From assembly GCA_913057175.1 (NCBI GenBank), contig CAJXNP010000007.1, positions 1-64,000 of the forward strand: 64,000 nucleotides of DNA. The letters are read 5' to 3'. The notes under the pieces are model-generated. The model was not told where the DNA came from. It worked only from the letters and a program-made list of their open reading frames with translations, and did not search any database. The position numbers and the translations under genes were made by a program. Each line of letters opens with the position of its first letter. Positions within the stretch are counted from its first letter, which is position 1. This DNA comes from an uncultured Cytophagales bacterium. GTDB lineage: Bacteria > Bacteroidota > Bacteroidia > Cytophagales > Cyclobacteriaceae. This document shows, in pieces, positions 37,511-46,651 of the stretch.

Positions 37511-38524
37511 ATGAAAATATCGATAAAACTTTTAATAGGAACGGTCATTCTTATGCATGTTTTCAATGCATGTCACGATCCTGATTTGATGCCAGCTCCT
37601 GAACCTGAGTGGGCACCCGTTGCCGTTGTTCAATGGACAGATGAAAACAAGGCATTCTACAATTACGCCGACATTGAAAACGCTGAATTCGAGTATGTCC
37701 TCTATGGTGAAGATTTTGGCTATGAGGAAGCCAGTGTATCTGAAATTGATGTGTACCTGAGCATGAACGGAGCAGGCAAAAAATTATGGCAGACGTATTC
37801 GGATTTTCCTGTTACTGTAAATCTGCCAGCAAGTGCTGCAGCAAGTGAGTTTGGTTTGACAGCAGCAGATCTGGAAGTAGGCGATGTTTTTACTTTCAGC
37901 TACGTGGTTAAAACACTTGATGGGAGGGTATTTGATTTGTACGGAAACAACATATGCAACCTGATTCGTGTGGAAGGGATATGCAGTCTCCAGGCATATG
38001 TGCTTACCCCGTCAATTCCTGAAGCTACTGTTAGTTCTGATAACAGCTTCAGCGTATCTGAAATAACAGCATCTGGGGATGATCTGTATTCCTTTGACTT
38101 CTCCAGAAGGGATTTTATTAGTGTTGATCTGACGGAAATTGATGTGGAGCTTTCTTATACCAGCTCTTCCGGCACCTCTGATTTTATTACACTGGAAAAT
38201 CTCGATCCGGGAGCCGTTCCAACATTTGTGGATATCTCCGCAAGCGAAGCAGCAGCCTTATTTGGCTTAACAGCAGGAGACCTGGAAGTGGGAGATGTAT
38301 TTACAGTGATGTTTACTTTCGAAGAATCCTCTGTTTCATTCACCAATTTCGGATCTGCACTGTGTGGGGTAGATTTCCCAAGTACGATAGTTTATCCATA
38401 TCATAATGGGATTACTGGTACAATTCCGGATCTCGGCTTTGAAAATCCATTAGGAGTAGCAACAGCGCCACCTGCAACATCTACTACAGGAACGTGTAGC
38501 TTGACCATACCAGTGACCGAATAA
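37511..38524 (+). CDS. Surface lipoprotein with internal duplication
   Basis: This is a lipoprotein of about 337 residues (VFNAC, Cys21) with no function I can name. Two tandem beta-rich modules are visible. Residues 114-133 (FGLTAADLEVGDVFTFSYVV) and 251-270 (FGLTAGDLEVGDVFTVMFTF) match at most positions, and each is preceded by a SEIDVYLS/TEIDVELS-type strand. I took the ATG at 37511 rather than an in-frame TTG nine bases earlier, because it gives a normal lipoprotein signal. It follows susD by 26 bp and probably forms a third surface component of this SusCD complex. Confidence 0.85.
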   Translation: MKISIKLLIGTVILMHVFNACHDPDLMPAPEPEWAPVAVVQWTDENKAFYNYADIENAEFEYVLYGEDFGYEEASVSEIDVYLSMNGAGKKLWQTYSDFPVTVNLPASAAASEFGLTAADLEVGDVFTFSYVVKTLDGRVFDLYGNNICNLIRVEGICSLQAYVLTPSIPEATVSSDNSFSVSEITASGDDLYSFDFSRRDFISVDLTEIDVELSYTSSSGTSDFITLENLDPGAVPTFVDISASEAAALFGLTAGDLEVGDVFTVMFTFEESSVSFTNFGSALCGVDFPSTIVYPYHNGITGTIPDLGFENPLGVATAPPATSTTGTCSLTIPVTE

Positions 38525-38563
38525 GTAAAGACAGAATTATTGGATTTGAATAATTAAAGATAA

Positions 38564-41056
38564 ATGAAAGGATCTCATCTTAATATCATACGTGTTTTTA
38601 GTTTAATAACTATTGCTTTTGCTTTTCTGTCTTCCGTCGAATCTAAAGCAATAGAATCGATTAAAGTTAAAACCGAGGGTATGAAATACTACCCCGGTTT
38701 TTTCAATTTTTATTGGGACGATAAAGAGGGAAAGATCTGGCTGGAAGTGGATAAATCAAAAGGTGAGTTTATTTACTATAATGGGCTACAGGCAGGAGTT
38801 GGCTCCAATGATATAGGATTGGACAGAGGAAGACTTGGGCGGGATACAAAAATTGTGAAATTTGACAGGATTGGCCCTAAAGTACTATTAACCCAATCTA
38901 ATTATGGTTTTGTGGCGCTTTCAGATAATCCCAGTGAAAGAAAAGCGGTGGAGGAAGCCTTTGCCAAATCCGTTTTGTGGGGATTTGATGTTAAGGCCGA
39001 GGAAGGAGATAAATATTTAATCGATTTAACACCGTTTCTGCTAAGTGACGAGTATCAGGTTTCCGAAACTTTGAAAAGAAGAAAACAGGGAACTTATAAA
39101 CTTGAATCAACCAGATCGGCGGTTTATTTACCTAACACAAAGAACTTTCCGAAGAATTCCGAGTTTGAGTCGATTTTGACATTTCTTGGTACTCCGGAAG
39201 GCGAGTATGTTGAAGATGTAGTTCCCACTCCGGGAGCTGTAACGGTACGTGTCCATTTTTCAATGATAGAATTGCCGGATGACGATTATGAGCCTTTGCC
39301 CTATGATCCACGGTCTAGCTTTAACAGCATTGAATTTAAAGATTATGCGACGCCAATCAGCGATCCGTTGGTTAAAAGATTTACTACCCGACACAGGTTG
39401 AAGAAGAAGGATCCTTCTGCGGAAATCAGTGAACCAGTAGAACCAATCATTTATTACCTCGATCCCGGAACACCTGAGCCGGTAAGGTCCGCACTGTTGG
39501 AAGGTGCCAGATGGTGGAACCAGGCTTTTGAAGCTGCCGGATATAAGGATGGGTTTATTGTTGAAATGTTACCCGAAGATGCCGATCCGCTTGATATCCG
39601 GTACAATGTGATCCAGTGGGTTCATCGCTCAACGAGGGGATGGTCATATGGAGCATCTATCAGAGACCCGAGGACAGGCGAGATTATAAAAGGCAAAGTA
39701 ACACTTGGTTCTTTGAGGGTTCGTCAGGATTACCTCATCGCTACAGGTTTGCTATCACCTTATGAAGAAGGTAAACCTGTAGATGATAAAATGAAAGAAA
39801 TGGCGCTGGCAAGGTTACGTCAGTTATCAGCGCATGAAGTTGGACATACCCTGGGATTGGCCCACAATCACCTGGCCCATATGAATGACAGAAGCTCAGT
39901 CATGGATTATCCACATCCATTGGCGGTCTTGGATGACAAAGGGGAGATTGATCTATCCAAAGCTTATGACACGGATATTGGCGAGTGGGATAAGGTGTCA
40001 ATTTCCTGGGGGTATTCCGATTTCCCTGATGGAAGTGATGATCTGGCTATGCGAACGGATATTTTGAAAGAGGCCTGGTCAGATGGCTTGATGTATCTCA
40101 CCACCAAAGATGCACGACCAATGGGAACTGCACATCCCTATGCTCACCAGTGGATAAATGGTACAGATCCGGTAGAAGAACTGTATCGATTGATAGAGGT
40201 CAGGGAAAAAGCATTGGAAAATTTTTCAGAGAAAAGTATCAGAATAGGTGAGCCAATGTCTTCACTCGAAGAAGTACTGGTACCGCTTTACTTATCTCAT
40301 CGGTATCAGGTTCATGCTGTTTATAAAATATTAGGTGGACTTAGCTATACTTACGCACTACGAGGCGATGGACAGACAGTCACAGAAATGGTACCTCCGG
40401 AAATGCAGGAAAAAGCACTGGATGCGTTGATTAAAACATTGAGTCCGGAAGTTTTAGCTATACCTGAGAAAATATATTCCCTTATTCCGCCGGTACCAAA
40501 TGATATCAGTTCGGCAGAGATCTTTCCTCGCAAAACCGGACTAACTTTTGATCCATTGACTGCTTCTGAAAGCCTGGCCAATCTTACTCTGGCAGGAATA
40601 TTTTACCCGGATAGAATTTCGAGAATTCTTACCTACCATGGATTGGATGAAAAATCACCGGCATTGGAAGAAGTCCTTGAAAAATTAATCAAAGCCACGT
40701 GGAAATCATCCAAGAGCGATGATATGTATGAAGCTGAAATACAAAGAGCCGTCGATAACCTGCTGCTTTCTTATATGCTGGGCATGATCAACAACGAAAA
40801 CCTGCCTTCACAGGCACAATCAATAGGCTACTACAAAGCAAAGGAGTTGTCAGAATGGATGCAATCAGCAATGGCAACGGAAAAAAGCTATGAGCAAAAA
40901 GCACATTTCTCACATGCCGTAGCAAAGATTGAAAACTATGATGATGACGAGGATGATTTTAAGTACATGATTCTTGACAATGCTCCTCCGGGTGCACCAA
41001 TTGGTACACCAGGTCATGATGAGCTTTTCAATTTCGGCTGTGAAAGCAATAACTGA
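38564..41056 (+). CDS. Zinc-dependent metalloprotease (DUF5117/DUF4953 type)
   Basis: This 830-residue secreted protein carries the metzincin-like motif HEVGHTLGLAHN (His424, Glu425, His428, His434), in which the histidines bind zinc and the glutamate activates water. The N-terminal half (KYYPGFFNFYWDDKEGKIWLE and NDIGLDRGRLG) is typical of the DUF5117/DUF5118 family. A signal peptide precedes the mature chain (cut near residue 28). It lies 39 bp after the duplicated lipoprotein gene. It should cleave proteins or peptides outside the cytoplasm, upstream of the M20 hydrolases encoded next. Confidence 0.93.
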   Translation: MKGSHLNIIRVFSLITIAFAFLSSVESKAIESIKVKTEGMKYYPGFFNFYWDDKEGKIWLEVDKSKGEFIYYNGLQAGVGSNDIGLDRGRLGRDTKIVKFDRIGPKVLLTQSNYGFVALSDNPSERKAVEEAFAKSVLWGFDVKAEEGDKYLIDLTPFLLSDEYQVSETLKRRKQGTYKLESTRSAVYLPNTKNFPKNSEFESILTFLGTPEGEYVEDVVPTPGAVTVRVHFSMIELPDDDYEPLPYDPRSSFNSIEFKDYATPISDPLVKRFTTRHRLKKKDPSAEISEPVEPIIYYLDPGTPEPVRSALLEGARWWNQAFEAAGYKDGFIVEMLPEDADPLDIRYNVIQWVHRSTRGWSYGASIRDPRTGEIIKGKVTLGSLRVRQDYLIATGLLSPYEEGKPVDDKMKEMALARLRQLSAHEVGHTLGLAHNHLAHMNDRSSVMDYPHPLAVLDDKGEIDLSKAYDTDIGEWDKVSISWGYSDFPDGSDDLAMRTDILKEAWSDGLMYLTTKDARPMGTAHPYAHQWINGTDPVEELYRLIEVREKALENFSEKSIRIGEPMSSLEEVLVPLYLSHRYQVHAVYKILGGLSYTYALRGDGQTVTEMVPPEMQEKALDALIKTLSPEVLAIPEKIYSLIPPVPNDISSAEIFPRKTGLTFDPLTASESLANLTLAGIFYPDRISRILTYHGLDEKSPALEEVLEKLIKATWKSSKSDDMYEAEIQRAVDNLLLSYMLGMINNENLPSQAQSIGYYKAKELSEWMQSAMATEKSYEQKAHFSHAVAKIENYDDDEDDFKYMILDNAPPGAPIGTPGHDELFNFGCESNN

Positions 41057-41085
41057 CCCACTGATAATGGAACATTGGTGGATGC

Positions 41086-43296
41086 ATGAAAGGATTTGAT
41101 TACATCTTACTTGGCTTAATAATGATGATGACAAATACATCAATGGCAACAGAGGGCATAGGCACCCGCAGCTTATTGGTTAGCAAGACCAATGAGAAGA
41201 TCGTTGTTGATGGGAATCTGGATGAACATGCTTGGTCGGTTTCAACCTTTAGCGGGGATTTCATCGAAAATTTCCCCTCTGATACCTCACTTGCTTCTTC
41301 CCAGACAGAAGTGTCCATGATCTATGATGATGAAAATCTTTTTGTTGCTATAAAATGTTATGACCTAAAACCTGGCCCTTACAATGTTACTTCACTGCGA
41401 AGGGATTTCAAGGGTCCAGAAAATGACCAGGTAGTAGTTGTCCTTGATCCTTTTTTGGATAAGACCAATGGGTTTGTATTTGGAGTAAATGCCTACGGAT
41501 CTATGAAGGAAGGCCTGGTTTCAGGTGGTGGGGAACAGGATACCGACTATTCCTGGGACAATAAGTGGTATGCTGAAACCAGCTTTCAGGAAGGGTATTG
41601 GGTGGTAGAGATGGCCATTCCTTTTAAAACTTTGAGGTATAAAAAAGGATCTGAAAATTGGAATGTCAATATCTACCGACTCGACACCAAACAAAGCGAG
41701 CGATCCAGCTGGTCTGCCATTCCAAAATCTTTCCGGCTCACTTCACTGGCTTTCACCGGCAACCTGACCTGGGAGGAGCCATTGGGAAAACCGGGTACCA
41801 ACCTGGCTGTGATTCCCTTCGTCAGTACCGGAATTAGCCGTGATAACCTGAATGGAACTGGCACAGCCAAAACCTTTGAAGTAGGTGGGGATATCAAAAT
41901 TGGTGTAACGCCTTCTTTGAACCTCGATCTTACTGTCAATCCTGATTTTTCACAGGTGGAAGTAGATGATCAGGTAACCGATCTTAGCAGATTTGAGATA
42001 TTCTTTGAAGAAAAGCGCCAGTTTTTCCTGGAAAACGCAGACCTCTTCGCCAATTTCGGTACGGAGACCATCAGGCCGTTTTTCTCGCGAAGAATTGGTA
42101 TTGCCTACGATTCAGCGATCAGGCAGTATGTACCCAATCCTATATTATTTGGAGCGCGTTTAAGCGGAAAGATCAATAATAACTGGAGGGTGGGTCTAAT
42201 GAGCATTCAGGGAGCAAAGGATAGTGAACTGAATTTGCCAAGTCAAAATTACAGTGTTGCTGTTCTGCAGAGAAAAGTATTTTCCAGGTCCAATATCACT
42301 GCACTTTTTGTCAATAAGCAACCGGTTCAATTGGAAAACCACGATTCCTCTGCAGTGCAAAAGAGTTTTAACAGGGTGCTTGGTTTGGAGTACAACCTCG
42401 CCTCAGTCAATGGGCGATGGAATGGCAAGCTGTTTTACTTGCAAAGTTTCGACTCCAATCGCGATCAGCAAAGGCAGTCTTCACATGGATCCGTCCTTCA
42501 ATACAAAACCCCCTATATAACCGTAGACTGGAGCCACGAATACGTGTCAGATAGTTTTAATGCAGAGGTTGGTTTCATTCCCAGGAAAGCTTATTATAAA
42601 ATTAATCCCGGAATTCAGACCTATACATATCCTCAATCTTCCGTTATCAATCGGCATGGGCCGGGTATAAGTTTTGAAGCATTCTGGGATACTTCCGGGA
42701 ATTCGATCGAAAATACGCTCACCGTCAATTATGAAATATTTTTCCAAAACCTGGCACAGCTTAAAGTAGAGGCAAAAGGGTATGACCTGGAGCTTTTGAA
42801 TGATTTTGATCCTACTAAAAGTGGTGGGGAAAAATTAAAGGCAGGAAATGAATATCGGTATTATGATGTGAAGATCGATTTCACATCTGACAAGCGTAAA
42901 AAGTTTTATTACAATCTCGTCACCCAAAATGGTCAGTATTTCGACGGAACGAGGTACAGCTTTTCAGGAAGCATCAACTATAGGATTCCTCCGAAAGCCA
43001 TCTTTTCGGTGGCTTATTCCTACAATAAAATAAACATGCCCGATCCGTATGAGGATGGAGATATCTGGCTCCTCGGACCAAAGATTGATCTGACTTTTCT
43101 CAGAAATCTTTATTACACCACGCTTGTCCAGTATAACAACCAGATCGATAACATCAATATCAATTCCAGGCTGCAATGGAGGTTCAAATCTGTTTCAGAT
43201 CTATTTATTGTCTACAGTGACAATTATTTCTCTGAAAGCCTGAAGTCAAAAAACAGGGCGATAGTTATAAAGCTTTCTTACTGGTTTAATGTGTAA
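41086..43296 (+). CDS. DUF5916 outer-membrane protein with CBM9-like domain
   Basis: This 736-residue exported protein has an N-terminal carbohydrate-binding-family-9-like beta-sandwich (EKIVVDGNLDEHAWS through DDENLFVAIKCYD). Following DUF5916-type segments include NPDFSQVEVDDQVTDLSRFEIFFEEKRQFFLENADLF, and the rest is a long aromatic-rich C-terminal stretch that ends like an outer-membrane beta-barrel (VIKLSYWFNV). The family is common in Bacteroidota and frequently sits beside peptidase genes; its biochemical role is unknown. It starts 30 bp after the metalloprotease gene and probably belongs to the same operon. Confidence 0.9.
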   Translation: MKGFDYILLGLIMMMTNTSMATEGIGTRSLLVSKTNEKIVVDGNLDEHAWSVSTFSGDFIENFPSDTSLASSQTEVSMIYDDENLFVAIKCYDLKPGPYNVTSLRRDFKGPENDQVVVVLDPFLDKTNGFVFGVNAYGSMKEGLVSGGGEQDTDYSWDNKWYAETSFQEGYWVVEMAIPFKTLRYKKGSENWNVNIYRLDTKQSERSSWSAIPKSFRLTSLAFTGNLTWEEPLGKPGTNLAVIPFVSTGISRDNLNGTGTAKTFEVGGDIKIGVTPSLNLDLTVNPDFSQVEVDDQVTDLSRFEIFFEEKRQFFLENADLFANFGTETIRPFFSRRIGIAYDSAIRQYVPNPILFGARLSGKINNNWRVGLMSIQGAKDSELNLPSQNYSVAVLQRKVFSRSNITALFVNKQPVQLENHDSSAVQKSFNRVLGLEYNLASVNGRWNGKLFYLQSFDSNRDQQRQSSHGSVLQYKTPYITVDWSHEYVSDSFNAEVGFIPRKAYYKINPGIQTYTYPQSSVINRHGPGISFEAFWDTSGNSIENTLTVNYEIFFQNLAQLKVEAKGYDLELLNDFDPTKSGGEKLKAGNEYRYYDVKIDFTSDKRKKFYYNLVTQNGQYFDGTRYSFSGSINYRIPPKAIFSVAYSYNKINMPDPYEDGDIWLLGPKIDLTFLRNLYYTTLVQYNNQIDNININSRLQWRFKSVSDLFIVYSDNYFSESLKSKNRAIVIKLSYWFNV

Positions 43297-43317
43297 AAAA
43301 ATTCCAAAAAAAATAAA

Positions 43318-44982
43318 ATGAAAAAATATAATCCAACAAAGTCCATCAACAGAAACCTCAAGGCTAGAAACATGGGGATAATATTGGTTGCCCTCGCTTT
43401 AATATTCCATGTAAAAGCCTTTTCACAGGACAAAAAATTATCTGCCAAAAAAATTGAGGCATTAAAAGCAGAGGCTACAGAAGAAGTTGCCAACAGGGCA
43501 AAATTCACCCAGGAAATGGTGGACATGATCTTCAGCTTTGGCGAACTGGGCATGCAGGAGTTTGAGACGTCAAAATACGTTACCGGCATTCTCGAAGAAA
43601 ATGGATTTACCATTGAGGAGGGAATATCTGGCATCCCCACCGCCTGGTTGGCAAAATGGGGCTCGGGAAAACCTGTCATTGCGATCGGAAGCGACATCGA
43701 TTGTATTCCAAAAGCATCACAAAAACCGGGTGTCGCATATCATGATCCGATCATTGAAGGTGCACCGGGCCATGGAGAAGGCCACAACTCCGGTCAAGCT
43801 GTAAATGTCACCGCAGCTTTGGTGGTAAAAGAAATCATGGAAAGGGAAAACCTATCCGGTACGTTGGTTTTGTGGCCGGGTGTGGCAGAGGAACAATTGG
43901 GTACCAAGGCTTTTTATGTACGGGATGGATATTTCGATGGAGTTGATGCCTGTATTTTTACCCATGTTGGCAATAACCTCAACGTGTCTTATGGCAAAGC
44001 TTCCGCCAATGCGCTTGTATCTGTAAAATTTTCTTTTGAAGGGGAAGCCGCTCATGCTGCAGGAGCGCCCTGGAGAGGAAGAAGCGCCCTGGACGCAGTG
44101 GAATTGATGAACATAGGCTGGAACTTCAAGAGAGAGCATTTGTATCCCACCCAGAGGTCACACTATGTTATTACAGATGGCGGTGATCAGCCAAACGTTG
44201 TGCCCATCAAAGCATCTGTTTGGTATTACTTCCGGGAATTTGAATACACGAGGTTAAAGGCCATGTACGAGTCGGCTATCGATATTGCCAAAGGTGCGGC
44301 AATGATGACTGGTACCGAAATGACCTATCGCTACATGGGGAGCGCATTTACACGGCATTTCAATGAGCCCATCGCTAAGCAGATGTATGAAAATATCAAA
44401 AAAGTGGGCTTACCGGAATGGACGGAGGCAGACCACGCATTGGCAAAAGCGACACAAAAAAATATAGGGTCTGAGCAGATAGGACTACATACCGAGTTGG
44501 ATGAGATCATTCCACCTGCAACATTTTCGCTGGGTGGCGGCTCAGACGACATCGCTGATATCTCGTGGACAGTCCCTACCATTACGATGCGGTTTCCTTC
44601 CAACATGCCGGGACTGCAGGGCCACCATTGGTCGAGTGCTGTCACGATGGCTACGCCTATTGCCCATAAAGGAGCAACTGCCGGAGCGAAAGCCGAGGCA
44701 ATGACCTTGATCGATTTGATCTGCAATCCTGACCTGGTTCAAAGTGCGTGGGACTACTACACAAATGAGCAGACCAAAAATGAAAAATACTATCCACTAG
44801 TCAATGAAGATGATGTGCCGGCAATTGAACTGAACCAGGAAATCATGGAAGAATTCAGGCCGGAAATGAAGAAATACTATTACGATCCCTCAAAATATTC
44901 TACTTATCTCGAGCAGCTTGGTATTCAATATCCAACTCTTGAAAAAGAGGAATCATCGTCTGGTGGTGGAGGCGGACAATAG
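43318..44982 (+). CDS. Secreted AbgB-like M20 metallohydrolase (paralogue A)
   Basis: This is a 554-residue M20D-family amidohydrolase related to aminobenzoyl-glutamate hydrolase subunit B (AbgB). Metal-site and catalytic elements are intact: GSDIDCIPKAS (near residue 125), PGHGEGHNSG (His152, His156), GVAEEQLG (Glu191-192), EGEAAHAAGAPWRGR (His246), and LQGHHWSSA late in the chain. An N-terminal hydrophobic signal (IILVALALIFHVKAFS) suggests export, unlike cytoplasmic E. coli AbgB. The C-terminus ends in a low-complexity SSSGGGGGQ tail. It should hydrolyse an amide of an amino acid or an N-acyl amino acid in the periplasm; the substrate is not known. Confidence 0.93.
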   Translation: MKKYNPTKSINRNLKARNMGIILVALALIFHVKAFSQDKKLSAKKIEALKAEATEEVANRAKFTQEMVDMIFSFGELGMQEFETSKYVTGILEENGFTIEEGISGIPTAWLAKWGSGKPVIAIGSDIDCIPKASQKPGVAYHDPIIEGAPGHGEGHNSGQAVNVTAALVVKEIMERENLSGTLVLWPGVAEEQLGTKAFYVRDGYFDGVDACIFTHVGNNLNVSYGKASANALVSVKFSFEGEAAHAAGAPWRGRSALDAVELMNIGWNFKREHLYPTQRSHYVITDGGDQPNVVPIKASVWYYFREFEYTRLKAMYESAIDIAKGAAMMTGTEMTYRYMGSAFTRHFNEPIAKQMYENIKKVGLPEWTEADHALAKATQKNIGSEQIGLHTELDEIIPPATFSLGGGSDDIADISWTVPTITMRFPSNMPGLQGHHWSSAVTMATPIAHKGATAGAKAEAMTLIDLICNPDLVQSAWDYYTNEQTKNEKYYPLVNEDDVPAIELNQEIMEEFRPEMKKYYYDPSKYSTYLEQLGIQYPTLEKEESSSGGGGGQ

Positions 44983-44998
44983 CATGAATTAAAATGTG

Positions 44999-46651
44999 AT
45001 GAAAACATTCAATAAGAAGATTGCAGCAATAATGGAATTTCTCAACTTATTAAGTTTTCACTTCCCGATAGGGGTTGCTGGCATTGCTATGTTCTGCTTT
45101 TTGATAGTGATTTTACCTTCCTACAGTTATTCAAAATTTTCGACAGATAAGATTCTTTCCTTGAAGGAAGAGGTCAAAACGAATATCGAAAGTAACCGCA
45201 AACTTACTCAGGAGATAGTCAATTCGATTTTCAGTTTTGATGTGCAGGATGTTTCTGCAAATGAAACCATGGATTGCGTTTTAGAAATTCTGAAAAAAAA
45301 TGGATTTATTCTTAAGAAAAATATTTCCGGGATCCCAACACAATGGATAGCGACCTACGGAGCAGGTAAGCCTGAAATCATTTTGTCAGATAACATTAGT
45401 TTTAATCAAACATTTTCACAAACACACGGTACTACTATTTTTGATGCGTTTTTTAATGAGAGTTCCAGCCATTTTGGAAGTAAAAACGCATCCCTCGGGG
45501 CAAATATCCTTGCCGCATTAGCCATAAAAAAAATAATCGACAAAGAAAAGCTGCAAGGTACTGTCAGTGTCATCTACGGTTTGGCAAGAGAGACTGAAAC
45601 ATTGCAATCAACACTCCTCAGGGCAGGATATTTTGATCAGACGGATTTGTGCATACTCAGCCACGTTGGCTCTGATCTTTATGTAGGTTACGGTCAGTCA
45701 GAGGGCCAGGGACTTATTTCTTTTGAAATTTCTTTTGAAGGGGATCAAAATCAATCCAACGTATCTGTCCGGAAAACAAGTGCCCGAAATGCTGCTAATT
45801 TATTGCGGACAAGCTGGGAAATGCTGAAGATGCATCGGTATCCACTAAAACCTGCCCATTATTTCATATCTAAAGATGGCATCAATTCCAATCTTCAATC
45901 CTCCAGGGCAACGATCTGGTATTGTTTCAGGGAAAAAGAATTTTCAATGGTAAAGAAGATGTTCGATCAGGTAATTAACCTGGCGGAAGGAGCATCGACC
46001 ATTACTAATTCACAGTTTTCATTTAAGATATTGGGGAGCAGCTTGCCAGAGCATAACAACATAATTCTTGCCGAAACCATTTATGAAAATATCAGGGAAA
46101 TTGGCTTGCCACGCTGGAGTGACACAGATCATGAATTGGCAAAAGCGATTCAAAAAGAGTTTGGTTCAGAGGTAAAGGGATTAAATACCCATCCTTTGCA
46201 ATTGGGACATCCGTTAAAAAACTCAAAAAATGGTTTTACCAATGGAAGTGGAGATCTTACATGGACGGTTCCGTCGGTGGCACTTTGTTTACCATCCAAT
46301 GTTCCTGGTATACCTCTCCATCAATGGTTCAATTCCGCTCCAATTGCATACAAAGGAACAAGTGCCGGGGCCAAAGTCATTGCCACAAGTTTAGTTGATT
46401 TTATGACCAGGCCCGAATTGGTGGATGCTGCAAAAACGTATTTCAACGAGGCACAAACAAAAAATATTAAGTGGGTTCCCTTCTCAAAGAATTTTGGGCA
46501 GGTATCCATGCATGAAAAGCCTTTGAATAATCTACCTCAGGAAAGGAAGTATGTCAAAGACCCTGCTTCACTTGGGACTTACTTCGAGAAAATGGGTATC
46601 AACTATCCAACAGTCAAAATGAATTCATCTGATAACAATCTAAAATCATGA
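44999..46651 (+). CDS. Degenerate M20/AbgB-like paralogue (B), probable pseudoenzyme
   Basis: This intact 550-residue frame is collinear with its neighbours but has lost every recognisable active-site motif. GSDIDCIPKAS is replaced by LSDNISFNQTFS, PGHGEGHN by ESSSHFGSKN, AEEQL by RETET, EAAHAAGAPWRGR by QNQSNVSVRKTSA, and GHHWSNA by LHQWFNSA. Scaffold features survive, such as NLAEGASTITNSQFSFKILGS and the C-terminal KYVKDPASLGTYFEKMGI. The first ATG is 44999; a GTG lies one codon earlier. Its stop overlaps the next start by 4 bp (ATGA), so it is translated with paralogue C. A regulatory or structural partner role is possible. Confidence 0.88.
   Translation: MKTFNKKIAAIMEFLNLLSFHFPIGVAGIAMFCFLIVILPSYSYSKFSTDKILSLKEEVKTNIESNRKLTQEIVNSIFSFDVQDVSANETMDCVLEILKKNGFILKKNISGIPTQWIATYGAGKPEIILSDNISFNQTFSQTHGTTIFDAFFNESSSHFGSKNASLGANILAALAIKKIIDKEKLQGTVSVIYGLARETETLQSTLLRAGYFDQTDLCILSHVGSDLYVGYGQSEGQGLISFEISFEGDQNQSNVSVRKTSARNAANLLRTSWEMLKMHRYPLKPAHYFISKDGINSNLQSSRATIWYCFREKEFSMVKKMFDQVINLAEGASTITNSQFSFKILGSSLPEHNNIILAETIYENIREIGLPRWSDTDHELAKAIQKEFGSEVKGLNTHPLQLGHPLKNSKNGFTNGSGDLTWTVPSVALCLPSNVPGIPLHQWFNSAPIAYKGTSAGAKVIATSLVDFMTRPELVDAAKTYFNEAQTKNIKWVPFSKNFGQVSMHEKPLNNLPQERKYVKDPASLGTYFEKMGINYPTVKMNSSDNNLKS

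Noticed and set aside
44999-46651. Calling paralogue B a frameshifted pseudogene
   Set aside because: The frame is intact over 550 codons, has a plausible signal region, keeps scaffold motifs and is coupled to the next gene. Loss of active-site residues is by substitution, so it is listed as a CDS.
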